From Pyrinomonadaceae bacterium (GTDB lineage: Bacteria > Acidobacteriota > Blastocatellia > Pyrinomonadales > Pyrinomonadaceae), in NCBI GenBank assembly GCA_022843305.1, contig JALHNX010000031.1:1-37832 (forward strand): a DNA stretch of 37,832 nucleotides. Direction: 5' to 3'. Of this stretch, positions 23,985 through 33,689 are shown in pieces. The position numbers were made by a program, and so were the translations under genes. The notes beneath the pieces were generated by a model that was not told where the DNA came from, did not search any database, and saw only the letters and a list, made by a program, of their open reading frames with translations. Each line of letters opens with the position of its first letter. Position 1 is the stretch's first letter.

Positions 23985-25190
23985 ATGAAAAAAAATCTGT
24001 TGTTTGTCGTTTCAATAGTCGTTTTCGGTCTATTGTTCTCCACAATTGTGTTCGCGCAAAATGACAAAGTGGTTTCAGCCGCCGGTGATATGTATGTTAT
24101 TTCCGCCAAAGCGGGCGGCGTGAATTACACGGAAGGAAAAGTTGCGATTATTCGCAAAGACGGCAAAAGCGGGCTTTTGCTAAAGAATGACAAAATTGAA
24201 ATCGGCGATAAGGTTTCAACCGGCGCGGATGGAAAAGCCGAAATTCTTTTGAATCCGGGTTCGTTCGTTCGTTTGGGTTCAAATGCGAAGTTTGAGTTTC
24301 AAACGACCGACCTTGATAATCTGAAACTGAAATTATCCGGCGGAAGCGCGATTTTTGAAGTTTATGCCGACAAAGAATTCAAAGTTACGCTCGATCTGCC
24401 GAATGCCGATATTGAACTGACAAAATCGGGTGTTTACCGCGTGGACGTTCTGGCGGACGGCAGCGGAAAGATCTCGGTCTGGAAGGGCAGATTTTTAGCC
24501 GGCGATGAAGAAACCGAAGTAAAAGCCGGAAGATCGGCGATCGTCAAAGGCAAAACTGCCGGAACGATTGCAAAATTCGACCGCGACAACAAAGACGAAT
24601 TAGATATTTGGAGCGATCTTCGCGCTAAAGAAGCGTCGAAAATCAACAAACGCTTACAGCGAGACGCTTTAACAAGTTCTTTGCTTAACTCCTTTAATCT
24701 CGGCGGCTGGAATATGTTCAGCACTTTAGGAGTTTGGGTTTTCGATTCGTTCAGCGGACGCTGGTGTTTTCTGCCGTTCGGACAGGGTTGGCGGTCGCCT
24801 TACGGCTACGGCTACGGATTTAACATCTATAATTGTCCGCTGCCGCCGGTTGTTTATACGCCGCCGGTAAACTGGACACCTTCAACGCCGACACCGTCGG
24901 GCAATCCGATGACTCCGCAGCAGGCACAGATCAGAGAGGAACGCCGTCAAACAATGCAAACGCCGACGTTTCAAAGATTCGAGAATAATCAGCGCAACGA
25001 AACGCGCGGCGATTCGAGAAATGACAACAGCGACAGCGGCAACTGGAACAACACCCGCAACAGCCGAAGCGATTCAAACGACACTCGAACAACCAATACG
25101 CCGTCCTTTCCGTCAACGCCCGCGCCGTCAACGCCCGTTATCGTCAATACTCCGACCAGATCGGAAACCAAAGACAATAGAATTGATTAG
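23985..25190 (+). CDS. Secreted FecR-domain protein with Asn/Arg/Thr-Pro-rich tail
   Basis: 401 residues, with AAAGGAG seven bases before the ATG. It has a signal peptide (MKKNLLFVVSIVVFGLLF, cut after FAQ), then a FecR-type beta domain (~residues 65-195: LLLKNDKIEIGDKVSTGADG, AEILLNPGSFVRLGSN, FEVYADKEFKVTLDLPNADI). A middle part follows with WNMFSTLGVWVFDSFSGRWCFLPFG and YGYGYG, and a disordered tail rich in Asn, Arg, Ser, Thr and Pro with TPSTP units. FecR domains in this setting are not TonB regulators but secreted wall or polymer-associated proteins; the role is unknown. No ECF sigma factor or TonB receptor is adjacent. Confidence 0.85.
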   Translation: MKKNLLFVVSIVVFGLLFSTIVFAQNDKVVSAAGDMYVISAKAGGVNYTEGKVAIIRKDGKSGLLLKNDKIEIGDKVSTGADGKAEILLNPGSFVRLGSNAKFEFQTTDLDNLKLKLSGGSAIFEVYADKEFKVTLDLPNADIELTKSGVYRVDVLADGSGKISVWKGRFLAGDEETEVKAGRSAIVKGKTAGTIAKFDRDNKDELDIWSDLRAKEASKINKRLQRDALTSSLLNSFNLGGWNMFSTLGVWVFDSFSGRWCFLPFGQGWRSPYGYGYGFNIYNCPLPPVVYTPPVNWTPSTPTPSGNPMTPQQAQIREERRQTMQTPTFQRFENNQRNETRGDSRNDNSDSGNWNNTRNSRSDSNDTRTTNTPSFPSTPAPSTPVIVNTPTRSETKDNRID

Positions 25191-25219
25191 TTGAAAAATT
25201 GATCGGTTAATTATTTAGG

Positions 25220-25252
25220 AAAAGCGGAAGACTAAAATCTTCCGCTTTTTTT
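25220..25252. terminator. Bidirectional intrinsic terminator
   Basis: A 12-bp stem, AAAAGCGGAAGA - ctaaaa - TCTTCCGCTTTT, with T runs on both strands, between the convergent FecR and CPBP protease genes. Its right end touches the protease stop codon. Confidence 0.88.
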
Positions 25253-26108
25253 ACGGAAAAAGTCTGATTATCGTCGCCGCCTGTTCGACCGCCGCCGGTT
25301 CAATTTTCGGCAGATAAGGCTCGGCAATTAATAACAAAGACTGCAAGCCGTTAAAAATCGTGTGCATAATGATGCAGGGCAGCAGATTACCGGTTTTCCA
25401 GCGGATCAGCGTCAGCAGGAGGCTCAAAAGACAAATCAGGAAGATCGTTCCCGGGCTTCCCCAATATTGCGGAACGTGAACCAGCGCGAAGCAGAAAGTT
25501 ACGACCGCGATCGCGCCGCCGACACCGATCGTTCTTTGCAGTGCCGAATACAGAATGCCGCGATAGACGACTTCTTCGACCAGCGGCGCGGTAAAAGTCG
25601 CCAGAATGACGATGATATATGTTGCCGTCCGCGAGCTGCGGAGAATTTGCATCAATTGATTGTCGCCTTCGGGAATAAAATGACTGACAACTCCGGCAAT
25701 TGCGAAAAAAGCGATCAGAACCAAAGGATAATACCACCAACGAAAACCGCCCGACCCGAAACCCAATGTTTCGTTCATCGAGAACTTGCGGTTTTTTGTC
25801 ACCACGAACCACGCGACCGCCAATGTGAAAAGATGCGCGGGAATGATGGCGATGATATTTAAAATAATCGCTGTGCTGTCGGTTTGAATCGCTTCCAGCG
25901 AAATTTTTTGGTAAGCCACATAAGGAACGATAAAGAAAACCGGAAACATTAAGATCGCCAGCACGCTCAGAATCCAGACACCGACCGCGACAAAACTGTT
26001 CCACGGCGGATTATTCGGCATCGGCGGTTCGTCTTCGGGCGGCAAAGCGGCTAATTCTTTGGCAAGCGGCGCGTTGTAATAGGGCTGTTCAATTTCTTCG
26101 TTTTGCAC
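25251..26108 (-). CDS. CPBP-family intramembrane glutamic endopeptidase (CAAX/Rce1-like)
   Basis: 285 residues from a GTG. An acidic Pro-rich N-tail (~35 residues) is followed by about seven or eight membrane helices. The catalytic motifs are present: EExxxR as E178-E179-VVY-R183, FALVH with H211, and a third motif IIMHTIFN with H249. Members cut prenylated or other membrane proteins, process bacteriocin-type peptides or act as self-immunity proteins. Nothing in the neighbourhood points to a specific substrate. It is divergent from kdsB, with a ~100-bp shared promoter region. Confidence 0.9.
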   Translation of the reverse strand: MQNEEIEQPYYNAPLAKELAALPPEDEPPMPNNPPWNSFVAVGVWILSVLAILMFPVFFIVPYVAYQKISLEAIQTDSTAIILNIIAIIPAHLFTLAVAWFVVTKNRKFSMNETLGFGSGGFRWWYYPLVLIAFFAIAGVVSHFIPEGDNQLMQILRSSRTATYIIVILATFTAPLVEEVVYRGILYSALQRTIGVGGAIAVVTFCFALVHVPQYWGSPGTIFLICLLSLLLTLIRWKTGNLLPCIIMHTIFNGLQSLLLIAEPYLPKIEPAAVEQAATIIRLFP

Positions 26109-26169
26109 GTTTTCGAGTTTAGCGAATTTGGTTTGAAGTTTAAAACCGGAAAAACTTGAAAGGCGAAAC

Positions 26170-26198
26170 TTGGAACTTCAAACTTTTAGTGCTAACCT
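26170..26198 (+). promoter_or_regulatory. Candidate kdsB promoter, possibly giving a leaderless mRNA
   Basis: TTGGAA, 17 bp, TAACCT with an extended-10 TGC. The end of the -10 is only 8 bases before the GTG start, so transcription would begin at or next to the start codon. No Shine-Dalgarno is present, consistent with leaderless initiation. Confidence 0.4.
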
Positions 26199-26206
26199 AA
26201 AATTCC

Positions 26207-27014
26207 GTGGAGCAACACGGGAAAAATCACCGACAAAAAGTTTATGCAATCATTCCGGCGCGTTACGAATCAACGCGTCTGGTGGGCAAATTATTGCTTG
26301 AAATAAATGCAAAACCGCTGATTTTGCACACGCTCGAAAGGGCGAAAAAGGCGAAAAATATTGACGAAGTAATCGTCGCGACCGACGACGAAAGAATTTT
26401 GCGAATCGTTCAGGAAAGCGGCAACGAAGCTGTTTTAACGAGCAAAGATCACCAATCGGGAAGCGACCGCATCGCCGAAGTCGCCGCGAATTTGCCCGAC
26501 AATTCGATCATCGTCAACGTGCAGGGCGACGAACCGACGATTCCGCCTTCGACCATCGAAAAAGCCGTCGAAGCGATTTTGAATGACGCAGCGGCGGACA
26601 TCGCAACGACCTGCGAGAAAATCGAAGATTTTCGGGATGTTTTAAGTCCCGATGTCGTCAAAGTCGTCACCGATACGAAAGGTTACGCGCTCTATTTTTC
26701 GCGTTCGCCGATTCCGTTTCCGCGCGAAGCCGTGAAAAAACACGGAACTCTCGAAAATGCTTTGCGAACAGAATCCGAACTGCTTTCGCTTTTTCGCAAA
26801 CACACCGGACTTTACGTTTACCGCCGCGAATTTTTATTGAAATTTACGCGGCTCGAACAAACGAATTTGGAAAAAACGGAAATGCTCGAACAGCTTCGTG
26901 CATTGGAAAACGGCGCGCGGATCAAGGTTGTCGAAGTCGCCGAAAGCTCGATCGGCGTTGATACGCGGGAAGATTTTGAACGGGTTAAACTGATTTTAGA
27001 AAATCGAAAATTTT

Positions 27015-27022
<8 letters not shown>
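26207..27022 (+). CDS. kdsB: 3-deoxy-manno-octulosonate cytidylyltransferase (CMP-Kdo synthetase)
   Basis: 271 residues from a GTG. The motifs are AIIPARYESTRLVGKLLLEI (nucleotide-binding loop), VIVATDDERI, SGSDRIAEVA, VNVQGDEP, YFSRSPIPFPRE, KHTGLYVYRREFLL, and TNLEKTEMLEQLRALENGA with IGVDTREDFERV. It activates Kdo with CTP to CMP-Kdo for attachment to lipid A, showing a Gram-negative outer membrane. The usual xPG of the loop (RxxSxRLPGKPL) reads RLVGKLL here, a mild variant. It overlaps the next gene by 8 bp and heads the kdsB-pyrG unit. kdsA and kdsC lie further on. Confidence 0.95.
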
Positions 27023-29035
<2,013 letters not shown>

Positions 29036-29062
29036 AATTCAAACTTTGTAACCGAATTTTTC

Positions 29063-29105
29063 AAAACCGAACTTTTTTTGCTAAAAGTTCGGTTTTATTT
29101 TTCTT
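29063..29105 (+). terminator. Intrinsic terminator after pyrG
   Basis: A perfect 14-bp stem, AAAACCGAACTTTT - tttgct - AAAAGTTCGGTTTT, then attttttctttt-like T-rich sequence. It marks the end of the kdsB-pyrG transcript. Confidence 0.9.
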
Positions 29106-29189
29106 TTGACGGTGAATTCATTATGCTAAGTGCTACGAATTACATATGTGTAACACGCAATATTTTCTGAACGGCATCATTTTTGATAT

Positions 29190-29606
29190 ATGAAACAAAT
29201 TTTACCGTTGATTGCGCTTTGCCTTGTTTGTTTTTCGGCAATTTCGGCGCAAACGAACGAAAAATTAACAGCGAAAATCACGGTTTTGCGCGGTAAATTG
29301 GTTGACGCAATTAAGGCGCGTGATAAAAAGACGCTCGAAGAAATTTACGCCGAAGATTTTACGCACACGCACGCTTCGGGACAAGTTGACGACAAAACAA
29401 AACGCCTTGCCGCACTCGTTTCGGGCGATTTGACGATTGAATCGGCGCAGGTTGATGAAATAAAAATTCGCTTTTACAACAAAAACACGGCAATCGCTGT
29501 CGGGCAAAGCCAAATTGAAAATGTGAAATACCGCTGGACAATCGTTTATGTCAAAAGCGGCAAAAATTGGAAAATCGCGGCGCGAGTCTTTCCGCCGTCT
29601 TGCTGA
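29190..29606 (+). CDS. Secreted SnoaL/DUF4440-like protein, C-terminus replaced
   Basis: 138 residues. A signal peptide (MKQILPLIALCLVCFSAISA) is followed by an NTF2-like fold with LVDAIKARDKKTLEEIYAED, THTHASGQVDDKTKRL and YRWTIVYVKSGKNWKIAA. In this family the last strand usually continues a few residues past WKIAA. Here the frame changes to RVFPPSC and stops, exactly where sequence resembling an ABC importer binding protein begins in another frame (29594). The 3' end is thus probably truncated by a rearrangement, though the core fold may still form. No Shine-Dalgarno is evident. Confidence 0.65.
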   Translation: MKQILPLIALCLVCFSAISAQTNEKLTAKITVLRGKLVDAIKARDKKTLEEIYAEDFTHTHASGQVDDKTKRLAALVSGDLTIESAQVDEIKIRFYNKNTAIAVGQSQIENVKYRWTIVYVKSGKNWKIAARVFPPSC

Positions 29607-29915
29607 CATATCCGCAGCAGCCGGATTGGGTGATTTTGGCAACGGCGATTCAGGCGAACTTGCAGGAAATCGGTTTTAACGTAAAAATCCGGCAGGTCGA
29701 AGACATCAACGCGGCATTGAAAACGCCCGATTGGGATTTGGCGATAAATTCGCCCGGCATTATGACTAACGGCGGTGCGCCCGATTCGGCGCTGCAAGAA
29801 TATCTGACGACCAAAGGCGAAAGAAATTACGGCGGCGTAACGGATGCCGAACTCGATAACCAAATTGAAACCTTGAGCCTCACATTCGACGCGGAAAAAA
29901 GAAAAGAAATTTTGC
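29594..29915 (+). pseudogene. Fragment of a family 5 (peptide/nickel) ABC substrate-binding protein
   Basis: In frame 2 the translation reads AVLLTYPQQPDWVILATAI, VKIRQVEDINAALKTPDWDL, NSPGIMTNGGAPDSALQEYL and NYGGVTDAELDN up to FDAEKRKEIL. This is the C-terminal third of SBP_bac_5 proteins. The N-terminal two thirds, the signal peptide and the true C-terminus are absent. It runs straight into ABC ATPase sequence without the permease genes that normally lie between. Confidence 0.75.
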
Positions 29916-29942
29916 TGATTGCGCTGGTCGTTTCGTATCTCG

Positions 29943-30316
29943 CTTTTGCGGCTTTTGGCAACTATCGAAACGCCTTCGGGATGGGAAGTTTATTTTGAAA
30001 ATGAATTGGCGACAAACGGCGATTCGACGAAACTGCATTGCCGAAAAGCGCGAAACGGTTTTGTGATGCCGGTTTTTCAAGACCCTTTGAGCAGCTTAAA
30101 TAAAAATTGGAAAATCTGGCGAATAATCACCGAACCATTGAACGCGAAACACCTCACGGAGAGATTTTCAAAGCCGGAAAACGCGAGCTGGCGCGAAAAA
30201 TTTTAACCGAAGTCGGTTTAAGCGAAGTAGATTTGGATACGAAACCGACGCGGCTTTCGGTCGGGCAATGTCAGCGAATCTCGATTGCGCGGGCTTTGAC
30301 GGCAAATCCGAACGCA
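29943..30316 (+). pseudogene. Fragment of an Opp/Dpp/Nik-type ABC ATPase, frameshifted
   Basis: Frame 3 gives LLRLLATIETPSGWEVYFEN and MPVFQDPLSSLNKNWKIWR-IITEPL, containing the Q-loop. Between about 30145 and 30170 the homology moves to frame 2: GEIFKAGKRELARKILTEVG, then the ABC signature as LSVGQCQRISIARALTANP (30254-30310). The Walker A region upstream and the Walker B/H-loop downstream are both missing. It is therefore a non-functional remnant of the same importer locus as the binding-protein fragment. Confidence 0.75.
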
Positions 30317-30577
30317 TTTTATCCGCCCGCATTTTGACACGGACAATTTCGATTACGAAAGTTTTTGGACTTCCGTAACTTTTAATATTTAATGGCTGAA
30401 TCTGAAATGGGTGAACCTGACGAATTGTTTTATTGAAAGGAGATCGGTTAAATTATGAGCCGTTGGCGCGGACGTTGGGAAAATTTCTGAGAGCTTGCCG
30501 TGACGGGCGGTCCTCCCGTGCGGGGGACAAAGTTGGAAGCGTGGCGGATTCCGCCGGTTTGGAAACAGTTGCAGGAA
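30317..30577 (+). other. Unassigned junction sequence with two tiny ORFs and an in-frame stop
   Basis: It contains ATG...TGA at 30392-30436 (14 codons) and, after a good AAAGGAGATC site, ATG at 30455 reading MSRWRGRWENF then TGA at 30488-30490. The second frame is the same as that of the following gene, so its original start may have been at 30455 with a stop since acquired. A short GC-rich imperfect palindrome (gacgggcggtcctcccgtgc, 30499-30518) follows the stop and may be an inserted repeat. Confidence 0.45.
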
Positions 30578-31027
30578 ATGAGTTTATCAGTTCCCGAAGG
30601 CTCGACTGTGCCGCAAAAACAGGAACAATTGATGAGCGCGACGCTGGCGGTTCTCGATTCGATCGCCAAAGACGTGCGCGGCGGTTTGCTCGAAACGGTC
30701 GGAATCGAAAGTTACTTTTCGACGCAAGAAAACCGCTGTTCGATGGTTTTGGAATTGCCCGAAAATACGGACACGGAATTGGTTGCGCGGGCGATTGACG
30801 CGGAAAATGTCGAAGCGTGGCGCGATGCGCAAAACAAAGTTCACATTGCCGTAAATCCGTGGTATTCCACAAAAGACGTTGACCAAACCGTTCTTTCGGC
30901 GATCAAAGTTATCCACGTTCTGCTCGGCATTCACGCCTCAGACGCGGAACAGCCAAAAACTTTTAAGCAAAAACTACTCAAGTCAATTCACGAAATTTTG
31001 CAAATCCAAAGTAACACCAAAAAATAA
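30578..31027 (+). CDS. Hypothetical protein, start uncertain (possibly 5'-damaged)
   Basis: 149 residues from the ATG at 30578 (MSLSVPEGSTV); the frame is open back to a GTG at 30500. An ATG at 30632 has a better spaced AGGAA. It is predicted soluble, alpha/beta: STVPQKQEQLMSATLAVLDS, RGGLLETVGIESYFSTQENR, CSMVLELPENTDTELVARAI, VHIAVNPWYSTKDVDQTVLS and a basic C-terminal helix. No family is recognised. The N-terminal ~26 residues of the longer form (TGGPPVRGTKLEAWR...) look like translated repeat. Together with the stop at 30488 this suggests a gene whose 5' end was altered. Confidence 0.5.
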   Translation: MSLSVPEGSTVPQKQEQLMSATLAVLDSIAKDVRGGLLETVGIESYFSTQENRCSMVLELPENTDTELVARAIDAENVEAWRDAQNKVHIAVNPWYSTKDVDQTVLSAIKVIHVLLGIHASDAEQPKTFKQKLLKSIHEILQIQSNTKK

Positions 31028-31202
31028 AGTTTGAGAACATTTTTGAAGGCGTTTAAATTTAAACCGGAATAACCCGAGCAGGAATTTGCGACAGATAAAT
31101 TAAAGAACAAAAAATTGGAAACTATAATAAGTGCTTTTGCTCTTTTACTTTTTACTTGCTTTTGTCTGTGCTAATCTGTGTTTATATTTGGGGAGAAAAT
31201 TT

Positions 31203-31586
31203 ATGCAAACAACGGTTAATTTATCGGAAAATGCTTATCAATATGTTTCCGGTATTGCTCAAATGACGGAAAGAACGATTGATGAAGTTATCGAAGAAAC
31301 TTTTGAAAATCGTTTTGAGAAAGAAGTTGAAATGTTGAAAAAGAGCGTGGCAATTTCTTCCGATAAAGAGGTCTTAGCCTTGGCTAATTTGCAGATGCCT
31401 GAAAAGCAAAGTAGTCGGTTGAGCCTTTTGTTGGCAAAAAATGGTGAGGGAAAATTAAATGACGGCGAAAAGGTAAAACTTAATGAATTGATGCAAATCA
31501 ACCGTCTGAACGATTTGCGAAAGGCAATCGGAATTGTTGAAGCAATGAAGCGCGGCTTGGTAAAATCGGTGGAAGAATTGGCGTGA
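31203..31586 (+). CDS. Small protein coupled to HNH nuclease (antitoxin-like candidate)
   Basis: 127 residues from the ATG at 31203, chosen because GGGGAGAAAA lies just upstream; an in-frame start at 31131 lacks this. It is helical and charged: MQTTVNLSENAYQYVSGIAQ at the N-terminus looks like a short ribbon plus helix, then RTIDEVIEETFENRFEKEVE, RLSLLLAKNGEGKLNDGEKV, MQINRLNDLRKAIGIVEAMK. There is no catalytic motif. Its stop overlaps the start of the HNH gene (GTGA), so the two are made together. The layout (small helical protein first, nuclease second) resembles a toxin-antitoxin or regulator-nuclease pair, but this is inference. Confidence 0.75.
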   Translation: MQTTVNLSENAYQYVSGIAQMTERTIDEVIEETFENRFEKEVEMLKKSVAISSDKEVLALANLQMPEKQSSRLSLLLAKNGEGKLNDGEKVKLNELMQINRLNDLRKAIGIVEAMKRGLVKSVEELA

Positions 31587-32005
31587 TCGCAATTAAACAA
31601 GATTTGGACGCGAAAATTCGCGCACAAGCCAAAAATCGTTGCGGTTATTGTCTTGTTCCGCAAAAACTAGTTTTTTATAAACTCGAAATCGAACATTTGT
31701 TTCCAAAAGCCAAAGGCGGTGCAACTGAAGAAGACAATCTATGGCTCGCGTGTCGGCAATGTAATTTGAGCAAAGGAATAAAAACTAACGGCTTTGATGC
31801 GCTGACTTTTGAGCGCGTAAGACTTTTCAATCCGCGAAAACAAATTTGGGCTGAACATTTCAAGTTTAGCGAAGACAAAACCGAAATTATCGGCAGAACA
31901 AATTGCGGACGCGCAACGGTTTCCGCTTTGCAATTAAACAGGGATTTGCAGAAAACAGCGAGAGAGTTTTGGAAATTAACCGGAATTTTTCCTCCAATTG
32001 ATTAA
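31583..32005 (+). CDS. HNH endonuclease family protein
   Basis: 140 residues from a GTG overlapping the previous stop by 4 bp. Structural zinc Cys pairs are C20-GY-C23 and C57-RQ-C60. The HNH core is KLEIEHLFPKAKGGATEEDN followed by LWLACRQCNLSKG, with H38 as the general base candidate and Asn in the expected place. The C-terminal half (FNPRKQIWAEHFKFSEDKTE, TVSALQLNRDLQKTAREFW) is typical of free-standing HNH proteins found scattered in bacterial genomes. It should cut DNA; the target is unknown. It lies in an acquired or decaying zone inside the Kdo locus. Confidence 0.85.
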   Translation: MIAIKQDLDAKIRAQAKNRCGYCLVPQKLVFYKLEIEHLFPKAKGGATEEDNLWLACRQCNLSKGIKTNGFDALTFERVRLFNPRKQIWAEHFKFSEDKTEIIGRTNCGRATVSALQLNRDLQKTAREFWKLTGIFPPID

Positions 32006-32032
32006 GTAAAATTCACAAATTTTTAAAATATT

Positions 32033-32320
32033 ATGATTGACTTTATTAAAATACTTGTTGCAAAGCATCAGAATCTGGAATTCTGGCAAAATCAAGGCGA
32101 AGATAGAATTAGAAATAAGAAAGTTAAAGGTAGTTTGTGGATTAAAAGAAGATTTAGTGGATTTCGATTGCAAACAACAAGTGAAGCAGCAAGTATTTTA
32201 GACAAGGAGATTGAAAAATTACACGGTAACTCAATTGGAGAACAAAAAGGATATAAGTATTGGTATATTGATGATTACCACACAGTAGAAAAAATCATTG
32301 AATTTTTTGGACAATCTTAA
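32033..32320 (+). CDS. AT-rich orphan hypothetical protein
   Basis: 95 residues, start MIDFIKILVAKHQNLEFW. It is basic and aromatic-rich, with KGSLWIKRRFSGFRLQTTSE, GYKYWYIDDYHTVEKIIEFF at the end. No known motif. Codon use is clearly more AT-rich than pyrG or kdsA, like the HNH pair just upstream, suggesting transfer with it. It ends 18 bp before kdsA. No clear ribosome-binding site is visible. Confidence 0.55.
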   Translation: MIDFIKILVAKHQNLEFWQNQGEDRIRNKKVKGSLWIKRRFSGFRLQTTSEAASILDKEIEKLHGNSIGEQKGYKYWYIDDYHTVEKIIEFFGQS

Positions 32321-32338
32321 ATCACGAAAATTATTGTA

Positions 32339-33154
32339 ATGAAATCTTTTAATGTAGATAATGTTACGTTCGGCGACGGAAATCTGACGTTTATCTTGGG
32401 TCCGTGCGTGGTCGAATCTTCGCAACACGCGCTTTTTATGGCGCGGGAAATTAACGATATTTGTCAGGCGGTCGGCGTTGAATTCGTTTATAAATCTTCG
32501 TTTGATAAAGCAAATCGGAGTTCGATTGAGAGTTTTCGCGGCGGCGGGATGGATTTTGGTTTGGATGTTCTCGCGCAGGTGAAAAAGGAAATCGGCGTTC
32601 CGGTGATAACCGATGTTCACGAAACTTGGCAGGTTGAAAAGGTTGCGACGGTGGCTGATATTATTCAAATTCCCGCGTTTCTTTGCCGTCAGACCGATCT
32701 GTTGGTCGAATCGGCAAAGTCGGGAAAAGCCGTCAATGTTAAAAAAGGGCAATTCCTCGCGCCGTGGGACGCGAAAAATATCGTCGAGAAATTACAGCAA
32801 GCGGGAAGCGAAAAAATACTTCTGACCGAACGCGGCGCGAGCTTCGGCTACAATAATCTGGTCGTTGATCTGCGCTCCTTTCCGATTATGCGCTCGTTCG
32901 GCGTGCCGGTCGTGTTTGACGTAACGCACAGCTTGCAGCTTCCGGGCGGACTCGGCAAGGCAACGGGCGGGCAAGCCGAATACATCGAACATTTTGCGCG
33001 TGCCGGAGTTGCTTGCGGTGTAGACGCGGTTTTTATGGAAGTTCACGACAATCCGAGCGTCGCGCCGTCGGACGGACCGAATCAGTTGCCGTTAAATCGT
33101 TTGGAAAATCTTTTGCGGAAATTGAAGCAGATTCACGAATTGGTAAAAGAATAA
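32339..33154 (+). CDS. kdsA: 3-deoxy-8-phosphooctulonate (Kdo-8-P) synthase, metal-dependent type
   Basis: 271 residues. It is a class I aldolase-like barrel with [83 protein letters not shown] and a [13 protein letters not shown] loop. It condenses PEP and arabinose-5-phosphate. The position that is Asn in metal-independent E. coli-type enzymes is Cys (C23). H197, E234 and D245 then fall at exactly the spacing of the Aquifex metal ligands (Cys11, His185, Glu222, Asp233), so this is a metal-dependent KdsA. Downstream are an exonuclease, a peptidase-like gene and kdsC. Upstream it is separated from kdsB-pyrG by a decay zone. Confidence 0.97.
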   Translation: MKSFNVDNVTFGDGNLTFILGPCVVESSQHALFMAREINDICQAVGVEFVYKSSFDKANRSSIESFRGGGMDFGLDVLAQVKKEIGVPVITDVHETWQVEKVATVADIIQIPAFLCRQTDLLVESAKSGKAVNVKKGQFLAPWDAKNIVEKLQQAGSEKILLTERGASFGYNNLVVDLRSFPIMRSFGVPVVFDVTHSLQLPGGLGKATGGQAEYIEHFARAGVACGVDAVFMEVHDNPSVAPSDGPNQLPLNRLENLLRKLKQIHELVKE

Positions 33155-33158
33155 TAAA

Positions 33159-33680
33159 ATGTCTTTAATTGTCGTAGATGTCGAGTCGGACGGTGCGATT
33201 CCGCATAAATATTCGATGGTTTGTTTCGGCGCGGTCGTCGTCGAACCGAGTTTGTCAAAGACTTTTTACGGCAAAACGCGACCGATTTCTGATGAATTCG
33301 TGCCGGAAGCGTTGGCAATCAGCGGTTTTTCGCGGGAAGAACATCTGACTTTTGACGAACCGCAAGCCGTGATGCTTCAATTTAAGAATTGGATCAAAGA
33401 AAACGCGAGCGGCAGTGCGATTTTTATTTCCGACAATCTCGCGTTTGATTGGCAGTGGATAAATTATTATTTTCATTATTTCACGGGCAGTAATCCGTTC
33501 GGTTTCAGCGGCAGGCGCATCGGCGATTTATATGCGGGTTTGGAAAAAGATTTTTTTGCCGCATCAAAATGGAAAAAGTTTCGGCAGACGACTCACACGC
33601 ATAATCCGGTTGACGACGCGAAAGGCAACGCCGAAGCTCTTCTGAAGATTCGTGAGATGGGCTTGAAATTTCCTTTTTAA
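33159..33680 (+). CDS. DEDDh-type 3'-5' exonuclease family protein
   Basis: 173 residues, starting 4 bp after the kdsA stop. Exonuclease motifs: Exo I VVDVESDG (D7, E9), Exo II with FISDNLAFDWQW, and Exo III HTHNPVDDAKGNAEALL with the His and Asp of the DEDDh class. It is short, lacking any polymerase or other domain, like RNase T/DnaQ-fold single-domain proteins. It should degrade DNA or RNA from the 3' end; the target is unknown. Its tight spacing shows co-transcription with kdsA and the following gene. Confidence 0.88.
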   Translation: MSLIVVDVESDGAIPHKYSMVCFGAVVVEPSLSKTFYGKTRPISDEFVPEALAISGFSREEHLTFDEPQAVMLQFKNWIKENASGSAIFISDNLAFDWQWINYYFHYFTGSNPFGFSGRRIGDLYAGLEKDFFAASKWKKFRQTTHTHNPVDDAKGNAEALLKIREMGLKFPF

Positions 33681-33689
33681 TTTATAGAT

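Noticed and set aside
23985..25190. FecR-domain protein as an anti-sigma regulator of iron uptake
   Set aside because: It has a cleavable signal peptide and no sigma factor or TonB receptor nearby, so a regulatory role is not supported.
30392..30436. A 14-codon ORF (MAESEMGEPDELFY) as a real small gene
   Set aside because: No ribosome site precedes it and it lies in debris between broken genes; chance is a simpler explanation.
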